Positions 1 to 5,732 of a DNA stretch of 8,902 bases are shown here, piece by piece; position 1 is the stretch's first letter; each line of letters starts with the position of its first letter. The position numbers were made by a program, and so were the translations under genes. This stretch comes from Polyangiaceae bacterium (lineage in GTDB: Bacteria; Myxococcota; Polyangia; Polyangiales; Polyangiaceae). The stretch covers positions 1 to 8,902 of the forward strand of contig JAICTU010000384.1 in NCBI GenBank assembly GCA_025936205.1, in the 5' to 3' direction. The notes beneath the pieces were generated by a model. That model saw only the letters and a list, made by a program, of their open reading frames with translations, ran no database searches and was not told where the DNA came from.

Positions 1-1055
1 CGCTCGAGACGCTGGCGGCGGCGCGCGCGGAGAAGGCGCTGCGCGCGGGCCGGCGGCTGTACGAAAAGGCGACCCTCGTCTCGTACATCAAGGCCGAGAT
101 CGAGCTGATCGAACGCATCCGGCCCGCGATCGTGATCGGAGATTTCCGCTGGTCCGTGCCGGCCAGCGCCGAGCTCTGCGGTGTTCCTTCCGCGGTGTTG
201 ATCAACGCCTACTGGAGCCCGTACGCCACCGAGCGCCGATTTCCGGTGCCGGACCACCCGATCGTGCGTGTGCTGGGCGAGTCGCTGACGCAGCACTATT
301 TCCCCAGAGCAATGCCGCATGTCTTCCAGCATTTCGCGGATCCGCTGAACGCCGCTCGCCGTCACTTCGGCTTGCGCCCAGTCGGCAGCCTGCTCGAGGT
401 GCTCACGCACGCGGATCACACCTTGTACCCGGACGATCCCGAGCTCACGCCCGTGCGAGGGGCACCTGCCAGCCACGAGTTCATCGGTCCCGTGCTGTGG
501 CAGCCGGAGCTTCTCGAGCTCGAGCCGCTGCCGGAGCAGACGGATGATCGCCCTCTGATTTATATCACGCTCGGCTCGTCCGGAGCTGCCGAGCTCCTAC
601 CGATGATCGTCGGCGTCGTGGCGCGATTGCCCGTCACTGCGGTCGTTGCGACCGCCGATCGGGTGCAAGTGTCCGAGCTGCCGCCCAACGTCATCGTGCG
701 CTCGTTCGTTCGCGGTGCGGACGTCGCCCGACGGGCGCGCCTGGTGATTTCCAACGGTGGGAGCACGACGGGCTACCAGGCTCTGAGCGAAGGCACGCCC
801 GTGCTCGGGCTGCCCAGCAACCTGGATCAGTACCTCGCGACGGAAGCCATCATCCGAGCCGGAGCGGGCGGATGCATCCAGGCGCGGCGCGCTACCCCGG
901 ACGCGCTCCGCTCGCAGATCAGCAGCCTGCTCGAGGATGGCGCCGTACGGGACGCAGCCCGCCGGGTGGCGACCCGCTTCCGCGCCCTGGATGCGGCCAG
1001 CGCGTTCCGTGCATTCGTACAGAGTACGTTCGTGCGCAGCGCTCGCGCGCGCTGA
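1..1055 (+). CDS. GT1/MGT-type glycosyltransferase, 5'-truncated by window edge
   Basis: Predicted nucleotide-sugar-dependent glycosyltransferase of the GT1 (UGT/MGT-like) type, which moves a sugar from an NDP-sugar to a small acceptor. The reading frame is open from base 3 to the TGA at 1053-1055, giving about 350 residues; family members are usually about 400, so roughly the first 50 residues lie upstream. A GTG at 132 is in frame, but coding continues before it (residues such as ERIRPAIVIGDFRW), so 132 is not the true start. The N-lobe motif VIGDFRWSVPASAELCG is followed by the C-lobe: a strand and loop ITLGSSG near base 560, then the donor-binding segment VISNGGSTTGYQALSEGTPV near 745-805 and a DQ pair near 825, as in MGT enzymes. 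Acceptor and sugar cannot be told from sequence. It converges on the DUF2141 gene with a 4-base gap and no visible terminator. Confidence 0.85.
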   Translation, partial: LETLAAARAEKALRAGRRLYEKATLVSYIKAEIELIERIRPAIVIGDFRWSVPASAELCGVPSAVLINAYWSPYATERRFPVPDHPIVRVLGESLTQHYFPRAMPHVFQHFADPLNAARRHFGLRPVGSLLEVLTHADHTLYPDDPELTPVRGAPASHEFIGPVLWQPELLELEPLPEQTDDRPLIYITLGSSGAAELLPMIVGVVARLPVTAVVATADRVQVSELPPNVIVRSFVRGADVARRARLVISNGGSTTGYQALSEGTPVLGLPSNLDQYLATEAIIRAGAGGCIQARRATPDALRSQISSLLEDGAVRDAARRVATRFRALDAASAFRAFVQSTFVRSARAR

Positions 1056-1059
1056 GCTA

Positions 1060-1551
1060 TCAGGGAAAGTAGCGCGCGCGAATCGAGACCGTCGAGGGCC
1101 GGGGCAGCAAGCGAAATGCAGCGCTGGCAAAGCTGGGCGGCCCAAAAAACGCCGCGGCATCGTTCGAAAAGCCATAACCCTCGAGCGGCATCCCGAGGAA
1201 GTTGAAGTCCATCTTCTGGTTGCTGTTCTCGTCGTGCAGAACGGCGACCGCGTACGTGCCCGGCGGCAAATCGTGGAAGGTGACCGCGGCGTGACCGCCT
1301 GCAATGGCCGCCATCTGACCCCGCAGCGCGGTCTCCTGCCGCGGGAACGCGGCTGCCGAGCTGAACAGCGCCACCGCGAGCCGTCCCTGGTCATTGCGCA
1401 GTCCCGTCACCTTCACGGTCAGCGTGGTGGGGCTGCCCGCTGCAGCTGGTTTGCTCTCTGCTGCCAGGCCGGGCACTGCGAGGAGCAGCCCCATCCACAG
1501 CAGCGCGGCAGCGGCGACCGGCGGCGCCCGGCACACGGACGATGGCGTCAT
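1060..1551 (-). CDS. DUF2141 family exported protein
   Basis: A 163-residue exported protein of the DUF2141 family; its biochemical role is unknown. Residues 1-31 form a Sec signal peptide: a short basic N-region, the hydrophobic stretch VAAAALLWMGLLLAV, and a likely cleavage site near GLAA. The mature part is a beta-rich domain with the family hallmarks LTVKVTGLRNDQGRLAVALF, then HDLPPGTYAVAVLHDENSN and NFLGMPLEGYGFSN near residues 95-135. Length fits the family. The frame is open for 17 further codons upstream (to 1602), but the ATG at 1551 is preceded at six bases or fewer by a near-perfect ribosome binding site, so it is chosen as the start. The gene is divergent from the MerR/B12 regulator across about 116 bases, so that regulator could affect it, but no matching operator was seen there. 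Confidence 0.9.
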   Translation of the reverse strand: MTPSSVCRAPPVAAAALLWMGLLLAVPGLAAESKPAAAGSPTTLTVKVTGLRNDQGRLAVALFSSAAAFPRQETALRGQMAAIAGGHAAVTFHDLPPGTYAVAVLHDENSNQKMDFNFLGMPLEGYGFSNDAAAFFGPPSFASAAFRLLPRPSTVSIRARYFP

Positions 1552-1554
1552 GAT

Positions 1555-1563
1555 CCCCTCCTT
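1555..1563 (-). promoter_or_regulatory. Ribosome binding site of the DUF2141 gene
   Basis: On the minus strand this reads AAGGAGGGG and ends three bases before the ATG at 1551, with its GGAGG core about six bases away. It is the strongest Shine-Dalgarno sequence in the window and decides the start in favour of the signal-peptide methionine over the upstream in-frame ATG at 1602. Confidence 0.75.
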
Positions 1564-1667
1564 GGCGTCCGCTGGCGCAGCGTCAAGCCAGAAGTCCGCC
1601 AAATCTCGCGACCGGGGCGATGCAACGCAGGCACCAAGTCGGTACGGGGCATAGACGGCCGCCCGAA

Positions 1668-2606
1668 ATGATCTATGAAACGGGTGTCTCCGTGTCCGCG
1701 CAACCCGAGCCTGCCGATCTCAGCATCGGGGCCCTGTCGAGTGCGACGGGCGTCCCCGTCGAGACCTTGCGCACGTGGGAACGTCGCTACGGCTATCCGC
1801 TCCCGAGCGTGCGCAGCGAGGGAAGCCATCGGCGCTACTCGGCCGACACGGTCGGGGTGATACAACTGATCGTGCGTGCGCTGGAACTCGGCCATCGCGC
1901 CTCAGCGGTGGTGGGGCGCGCTGCGGGAGAGTTGCAGCGCCTGATCGCGGCGGCGGAACAGCAGCTCGCGCCGCTCAGCCCCGACGAGCAGACCGTGAAA
2001 GCCTGGGTCGAGCTGACACGCGCGCTGGACGGAGATGGTCTGACCCGGGCCTTCCACCGACAGCTCGCAGAGATGCCCGCGATCGAGTTCCTGGAGCGCT
2101 GCATGGGGCCCTTCTTGTCGGAGATCGGCGCGGGCTGGGGCAGCGGGCAGCTGCAGATTTATCACGAGCATTTCGCGAGCGAACGCGCGCGCGAATTCCT
2201 GAGCGCCCAATGGCAGCGCTTATCCGAGCAAGGGCAAAGCCGCGATCGTGGCAGCGTGGTGCTCGCGACGCCGGCGGGAGAGCGTCACGTTCTCGGGCTG
2301 CACATGGCGGCCTGGGTTGTCGCGCGGGCGGGCGCTCACGTCGGCTTTCTCGGTGGCGACACGCCCGTCGCGGAGCTCGCCGCGGCGGCGCGGCAAGCTC
2401 ACGCACGGGGAGTGGTGCTCAGCGTGGCCGCGGGCTATCGCGGTGACCTGCAACGCCAGCTGCGCGAGCTGAGATCGCTGCTGCCCGAGGCGGTGCGCGT
2501 CGCGGTCGGCGGCGCGGGCAGCTCCCAGACCTCGGCCGGGGACTACCGGTTGAACGGCTTTGACCAGCTGCTGAGCTGGACCAAAGAGCTGCTGCTGGCC
2601 ATATAA
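1668..2606 (+). CDS. CarH/LitR-like MerR regulator with B12-binding domain
   Basis: Predicted cobalamin-dependent transcription regulator, probably a photoreceptor-repressor of the CarH/LitR type, which in known members binds DNA as an adenosylcobalamin tetramer in the dark and releases it in light. Numbering from ATG 1668 (312 residues): MerR winged helix at 18-85, with LRTWERRYGYP and SHRRYS. A helical bundle at about 110-190 carries W157, nine residues, then E167-H168, matching the CarH Wx9EH signature at the adenosyl face. The Rossmann-type B12 domain at 195-312 carries E205-R-H207-V-L-G210, an (E/D)xHxxG motif in which H207 would be the lower cobalt ligand, then an LSVAAG strand and a VGGAG loop. 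The residue after W157 is Gly, where Thermus CarH has His132. An earlier in-frame ATG at 1620 gives 328 residues, but its first codons have low third-position G+C; GTG 1692 is also possible. The sigma factor gene follows 96 bases later on the same strand. Confidence 0.85.
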   Translation: MIYETGVSVSAQPEPADLSIGALSSATGVPVETLRTWERRYGYPLPSVRSEGSHRRYSADTVGVIQLIVRALELGHRASAVVGRAAGELQRLIAAAEQQLAPLSPDEQTVKAWVELTRALDGDGLTRAFHRQLAEMPAIEFLERCMGPFLSEIGAGWGSGQLQIYHEHFASERAREFLSAQWQRLSEQGQSRDRGSVVLATPAGERHVLGLHMAAWVVARAGAHVGFLGGDTPVAELAAAARQAHARGVVLSVAAGYRGDLQRQLRELRSLLPEAVRVAVGGAGSSQTSAGDYRLNGFDQLLSWTKELLLAI

Positions 2607-2620
2607 AATTAATAAAACCA
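2601..2620. other. A+T-rich patch after the regulator stop codon
   Basis: Eighteen of these 20 bases are A or T in a window that is about two-thirds G+C. The patch includes the TAA stop of the B12 regulator and runs into the gap before the sigma gene. It lies roughly 80-100 bases upstream of the proposed sigma start of transcription, so it is too far for a classical UP element; it could be a bendable or easily melted upstream region, or mere end-of-gene drift. Confidence 0.4.
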
Positions 2621-2656
2621 ACTGTTTGCGATCGAACCGGGCGCGAGCGGCAAATA

Positions 2657-2684
2657 GATTGAACAGATTTGAATCTGTTCAATC
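2657..2684. promoter_or_regulatory. Perfect 28-base palindrome, candidate operator
   Basis: Two perfectly complementary 13-base arms (GATTGAACAGATT and its reverse complement) surround a TG centre. It sits 18 bases before the sigma gene's GTG and overlaps the likely -35 element. It has no T-run after it and an almost absent loop, so it looks like a dimer or tetramer binding site, not a terminator. Likely binders are the upstream CarH-like repressor or another regulator of the sigma gene. The palindrome is seen directly; the binder is inferred. Confidence 0.75.
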
Positions 2685-2696
2685 GCGTGTCATACT
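2669..2696 (+). promoter_or_regulatory. Candidate promoter of the sigma factor gene
   Basis: TTGAAT at 2669-2674 and CATACT at 2691-2696 each match the housekeeping consensus at four of six positions and are 16 bases apart. The -35 element lies in the centre and right arm of the palindrome, so a protein bound there would block polymerase. The predicted start of transcription is about 2703, at the GTG codon itself, which would make a leaderless or nearly leaderless message. Confidence 0.4.
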
Positions 2697-2702
2697 GGTC
2701 GG

Positions 2703-3593
2703 GTGAGAATCGACAAGGGTAGTCAACGACTGATGGATCGCGCGAAGCGGGCAGCTCCCCTGTCCGCGGCGGCGGAGCTGAATTGCATTCGCGCCTGGCA
2801 AGAGCGCGGCGATCGACGGGCCGCGGGGCGCGTGATCGAAGCCCACGCCAAGAACGTGGTCTTCCTGGCGCTGCGCTTCAAGAACTATGGAATCGCCGTC
2901 GGGGATCTGATCAGCGACGGCCACCTGGGGCTCATGATCGCGCTCGATCGTTTCGACCCCGGCAAGGGCGTACGCTTCTCGACGTATGCGGCCTACTGGA
3001 TTCGAGCGCAGATCATCGCCGGTGTGCTGAAAGGCTGGTGCTTGCTCTCCGGTCTGGGTGGCGCTCGCAACTCTCGGGTCTTTTTTCGCCTGCGCCGGCA
3101 GCGATCGCTGCTGTCGATCTGCGAAGAAAATGGAGCCCCGCTCGGCGCTCAGAGGGTGCTCGAGCGCCTTGCGGCCGACTTCGGCGTCAGCGAGCAGCGG
3201 ATGGAAGAGTTGTTGCAGCAACTGGACCATCGCGGCACCTCCCTCGATGAGGTGGCTCCCGGTCAGGACTCGAGCCTGCTCGATCAGTTGCCGGGCAGCG
3301 AGGATCATGGAGCGCAGCTCGAGCGTTGCGAGCTGCTGCAACGGCTGCAGCGCGCAGTCGAGCGCGGCCGTGCGGACCTCGATGCTCGAGAGGCGTACAT
3401 CGTCGAGCGGCGCCTGCTCGCCGAGCCCGAAGACGAGCTCAGCTTGAGCGAACTCGGCGCTGCGCTCGGCGTCTCCCGCGAACGCGTGCGCCAGCTCGAG
3501 CTGCGCGCCCTCGACAAGTTGCGCGGAGAAGCTCTGCGCCAGGGCCTGACGGTGGACGCTGACGGCTCCAGTACAGAACCGCGCGCCGCCTGA
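2703..3593 (+). CDS. RpoH/SigB-like alternative sigma factor
   Basis: Sigma-70 family factor of the RpoH-like type, of the kind expanded in myxobacteria (SigB/SigC). 296 residues from GTG 2703. Region 2 spans about 40-105: VIEAHAKNVVFLALRF, then GDLISDGHLGLMIALDRFDP (region 2.2, core RNA polymerase contact) and RFSTYAAYWIRAQI (2.3-2.4, -10 recognition). Next comes LKGWCLLSG and the RpoH-box-like VFFRLRRQR at 126-134. Region 3-like residues ERLAADFGVSEQRMEELLQQ follow, then SSLLDQLPG. Region 4 at 246-274 contains LGVSRERVRQLELRALDKLR, a clear -35-binding helix-turn-helix. Region 2.1 differs from the usual LRxVV pattern. No region 1.1 is present. The start is uncertain: GTG 2703 has no Shine-Dalgarno and may be leaderless; ATG 2733 has AAGGG about 13 bases upstream. 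It probably acts in stress or development; regulation by the upstream B12 regulator is an inference from position. Confidence 0.88.
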   Translation: MRIDKGSQRLMDRAKRAAPLSAAAELNCIRAWQERGDRRAAGRVIEAHAKNVVFLALRFKNYGIAVGDLISDGHLGLMIALDRFDPGKGVRFSTYAAYWIRAQIIAGVLKGWCLLSGLGGARNSRVFFRLRRQRSLLSICEENGAPLGAQRVLERLAADFGVSEQRMEELLQQLDHRGTSLDEVAPGQDSSLLDQLPGSEDHGAQLERCELLQRLQRAVERGRADLDAREAYIVERRLLAEPEDELSLSELGAALGVSRERVRQLELRALDKLRGEALRQGLTVDADGSSTEPRAA

Positions 3594-3789
3594 GCCGGCT
3601 GTGCAGCACACGCTGTGCACCCGTGCACGTTACGAAGGTGTCACGCCGGCCGGAGAACGGGATTGGGGCAAGCGGGCACTACAACGCCTCGCCCGTCCCC
3701 AAGCTCCCTGCACGTTCAGCTCCGAGTCCACTCTGTGATGGCTTCCATGAAGCGACCTGCCTACAGTCACTGCTGGTACGGGCGGGCGT

Positions 3790-3809
3790 GGTCACTCTTC
3801 GGAGTGACC
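3790..3809 (+). other. TTCG-tetraloop hairpin ahead of a small gene
   Basis: A perfect eight-base-pair stem (GGTCACTC with GAGTGACC) closed by TTCG with a C-G closing pair, the very stable cUUCGg tetraloop as RNA. It ends 35 bases before the ATG at 3845 and 22 bases before that gene's ribosome binding site. There is no T-run directly after it, only TTTT about 14 bases later, so it is a poor intrinsic terminator for the sigma gene. It could be a leader structure that stabilises the message or affects translation. The rest of 3594-3844 holds no convincing gene. Confidence 0.6.
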
Positions 3810-3844
3810 CGGCCCACGCGCGTTTTCGGCGAAAGGGGTGAAGG

Positions 3845-4120
3845 ATGAGCGGCAATCCGCGTGAGCATCGCAACAACGCCTACTTGCGCGACCGCGGCTG
3901 GTGGTCGCGCACGGAAGCAGCGGCTCCCAGCGAGCTCGTCAGCTGCGAGCAGAGCTGGCAGCAGGCGCTGCGTCTCCTCGACGTGAGCCGTGAGCTGATG
4001 AAGGAATCAGAACGCCTCATGGAGGAGACGAAGAAGAGCTGCTTGCAGACCGTGCAGGCGCGGGTCGGCAGCACGGAAGTGCTGGCCCAGTTCTGGGTCG
4101 CGAGGAGCCGCCAGCCGTAG
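3845..4120 (+). CDS. Small hypothetical protein with central amphipathic helix
   Basis: I do not recognise this 91-residue protein. It starts at ATG 3845 with a good ribosome binding site, AAAGGGG at 3832-3838, six bases away. The N-terminal third is polar and aromatic (RDRGWWSRTEAA). From about residue 35 to 70 there is a strongly helical, heptad-like charged segment (LLDVSRELMKESERLMEETK) that suggests a coiled coil or oligomerisation helix. Two cysteines (in VSCEQ and KSCLQ) are about 32 residues apart. There is no signal peptide or membrane segment, so it is likely cytoplasmic. A convergent GFA gene begins 22 bases past its stop. It follows the sigma gene on the same strand after 251 bases and may be its own transcription unit. 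Confidence 0.6.
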   Translation: MSGNPREHRNNAYLRDRGWWSRTEAAAPSELVSCEQSWQQALRLLDVSRELMKESERLMEETKKSCLQTVQARVGSTEVLAQFWVARSRQP

Positions 4121-4142
4121 CGGCCCCGCGTGACGCCAGCAT

Positions 4143-4577
4143 TTACTCCGGCAAGACCACGCCGGATCCTCCCATCTCCGCAGGCAGGTCTTTCTGCTTG
4201 GGGAGCCCGTCGCGCAGGGGCAGCACGGTCTCGCCGTAGTGCACGTGCAGCTGCGGGCGGAACGGAAAGCTCGGGATGGTGGCCGCGTACACGTCCCAGA
4301 GCCCGAAGCCGGGGTGCACGGTGAGCACGTGGCCGCCGCACTTCTTGCACCACTTGCGCTGGCTGTGCTCCGTCTTGTTGTAAGAGGCGAGCTGGTCGGC
4401 GCCGCGCGTGATGGTGACGGCGCTGGGTGCCCAGAGCGTGAAGGCGTTCACCGGACCCGCCGACCACTCGCGGCAAGAGCTGCAGTGACAGTAGCCCATC
4501 GCTGCCGGCTCTCCGGCGACGCGCAGCTCGACCGCGCCACAAAAGCATCGACCGTCGTACTGGTTCTCGTTCGGCAT
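4143..4577 (-). CDS. GFA/CENP-V family zinc protein
   Basis: 144-residue member of the GFA family, named for the glutathione-dependent formaldehyde-activating enzyme; most members have unknown substrates, and formaldehyde-glutathione chemistry should not be assumed. Seven cysteines fall in the family's pattern: C11-x-C13, C30-H-C32-x-x-C35, and C77-x-x-C80. By comparison with Gfa, C11, C13, C77 and C80 would hold the structural zinc and C30, C32 and C35 the second, catalytic-type zinc. The typical AFTLW strand follows at 45-49. The ATG at 4577 is preceded by AAGGAG nine bases away, which supports this start. It lies 95 bases downstream of cysK on the same strand and could be co-transcribed with it; a shared thiol theme is possible but unproven. 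Confidence 0.9.
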   Translation of the reverse strand: MPNENQYDGRCFCGAVELRVAGEPAAMGYCHCSSCREWSAGPVNAFTLWAPSAVTITRGADQLASYNKTEHSQRKWCKKCGGHVLTVHPGFGLWDVYAATIPSFPFRPQLHVHYGETVLPLRDGLPKQKDLPAEMGGSGVVLPE

Positions 4578-4629
4578 CGTTCTCTTCTCCTTGGACGAAG
4601 CAGGTTCGCGAAAGTACCTTGGGCCCGGA

Positions 4630-4661
4630 GCGTGGGAGGCGGCGTGGGAAGCAGTGTGGAA
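4630..4661. repeat. Three 12-base-period direct repeats after cysK
   Basis: Three copies of an eight-base motif begin at 4630 (GCGTGGGA), 4642 (GCGTGGGA) and 4654 (GTGTGGAA), exactly 12 bases apart, in the gap between cysK and the GFA gene. A similar array lies at the other side of cysK. The periodicity is close to one helical turn, as in sites bound by tandem OmpR/SARP-type domains. Spacing and sequence are seen; the binding role is inferred. Confidence 0.5.
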
Positions 4662-4672
4662 AAGACTCCGCG

Positions 4673-5611
4673 TCAGATCGAGTCGGAGCCGGTGGGCATG
4701 CCCTCGAACAGCACCGTCGAGAGGTAGCGCTCGCCGGTATCGGGCAGCATCGCCAGGATCACGCTGCCCTCGTCGGCCTTGGCGGCGACCTGCAGCGCCG
4801 CCGCGAAGGTCCCTCCGGATGAGATGCCGCAGAAGATGCCCTCGCGCCGCGCCAGATCACGCGCGCAGCTCAGGGCGCGCTCATCGTCGATCGCGATCAC
4901 CTCGTCGAAGATGTCGCGGTCGAGCACGCTGGGTAGGAAGTCGGGGGTCCAGCCCTGGATCTTGTGCGGCTTCCACTGCTGGCCTGCCAGCAACGAGGCT
5001 GAGGCCGGCTCACAGGCGATGATCTTGGTCTCGGGGCGCGCACAGCGGATCACCTGGCCCGCGCCGGTCAACGTACCGCCGGTGCCCCAGCCCGTCACCC
5101 AGTAGTCGAGCCGCTCGCTCGCGAAGTCGGAGAGGATCTCGGCGCCGGTGGTTTGCCGGTGAAACGCGGGGTTCGCCTCGTTGTCGAACTGCCGCGCCAG
5201 GAACCAGCCGCGCTCTTCCGCCAGGCGCTCGGCATGGCGCACGGCGCCAGAGGCCCGCTCCGCCGCGGGAGTGAGCACCACCTTGGCCCCGAACGCGCGC
5301 ATGATCTGCCGGCGCTCCACCGAGAAGGACTCGGGCATGACGGCCACGAAGGGATAGCCGCGCGCGGCACAGACCAGCGCGAGCGCGATGCCGGTGTTGC
5401 CCGAGGTCGCCTCGACCACGGTCTGGCCTGGTTTCAAGGCGCCGCGGCGCTCGGCGTCTTGAATGATGCCCAGCCCCAGCCGGTCTTTCACCGAGCCGCC
5501 GGGATTGGCGGCCTCCAGCTTCACGTACATTTTGACGTGACTGGGGGCCAGGCGCTGGATGCGGACCACTGGCGTGCGTCCGATGGTTTGCGTGACGTCG
5601 TCGTACAGCAT
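4673..5611 (-). CDS. cysK: Cysteine synthase A (O-acetylserine sulfhydrylase)
   Basis: PLP-dependent enzyme that makes cysteine and acetate from O-acetylserine and sulfide, in the cytoplasm. 312 residues from ATG 5611, the usual length. Key features: NPGGSVKDR with K42 as the PLP Schiff-base lysine; TSGNTG at 69-74, which binds the substrate carboxylate; GWGTGGTLTG at 174-183, the PLP phosphate-binding loop; the late GISSGGTFA segment, whose serines contact the PLP ring region; and the C-terminal MLPDTGERYLST. The loop reads GWGTGG where Escherichia coli-type enzymes have GVGTGG, a variant I associate with GYGTGG-type enzymes. The frame stays open to 5725, but the added residues are not family-like, and GGAG seven bases before ATG 5611 fixes the start. 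It is divergent from the SARP-like regulator and 95 bases before the GFA gene. Confidence 0.93.
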   Translation of the reverse strand: MLYDDVTQTIGRTPVVRIQRLAPSHVKMYVKLEAANPGGSVKDRLGLGIIQDAERRGALKPGQTVVEATSGNTGIALALVCAARGYPFVAVMPESFSVERRQIMRAFGAKVVLTPAAERASGAVRHAERLAEERGWFLARQFDNEANPAFHRQTTGAEILSDFASERLDYWVTGWGTGGTLTGAGQVIRCARPETKIIACEPASASLLAGQQWKPHKIQGWTPDFLPSVLDRDIFDEVIAIDDERALSCARDLARREGIFCGISSGGTFAAALQVAAKADEGSVILAMLPDTGERYLSTVLFEGMPTGSDSI

Positions 5612-5700
5612 GAGGGTTCTCCGGTGGATGAGGAACGGGACGAGCCGCCGCGATGTTTGCTCTGGCAATGCGGCAGCGCCAGGGACAGCATGGGGCGAAG

Positions 5701-5732
5701 CACTGGAAGCGAGCGTGGAAACCAACGTGGAA
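5701..5732. repeat. Three 12-base-period direct repeats at the regulator's 5' end
   Basis: Copies begin at 5701 (CACTGGAA), 5713 (GCGTGGAA) and 5725 (ACGTGGAA), with a weaker fourth at 5689. The stretch 5713-5734 matches 4642-4663 at 18 of 22 positions, so cysK is bracketed by related arrays in the same orientation. This array overlaps the proposed GTG starts of the regulator; if it is an operator, the true start may be the GTG at 5772. Confidence 0.5.

Noticed and set aside
597..1394. 265-codon minus-strand open frame across the glycosyltransferase and DUF2141 genes
   Set aside because: It is a shadow of two well-supported genes, with Arg-rich translation and no motif.
2657..2684. Palindrome read as a LexA box or as an intrinsic terminator
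   Set aside because: GAAC and GTTC are 12 bases apart, not the four of the Gram-positive type LexA box, and there is no loop or T-run for a terminator.
3599..3628. Repeated GTGCAC-type hexamers after the sigma stop codon as a terminator
   Set aside because: Stems are short or bulged and no T-run follows, so a terminator call is not supported.
3615..3848. 77-codon open frame from GTG 3615 whose TGA overlaps the ATG of the small gene (ATGA)
   Set aside because: The overlap looks like translational coupling, but the translation lacks domain features, has no ribosome binding site, and contains the strong hairpin; judged chance.
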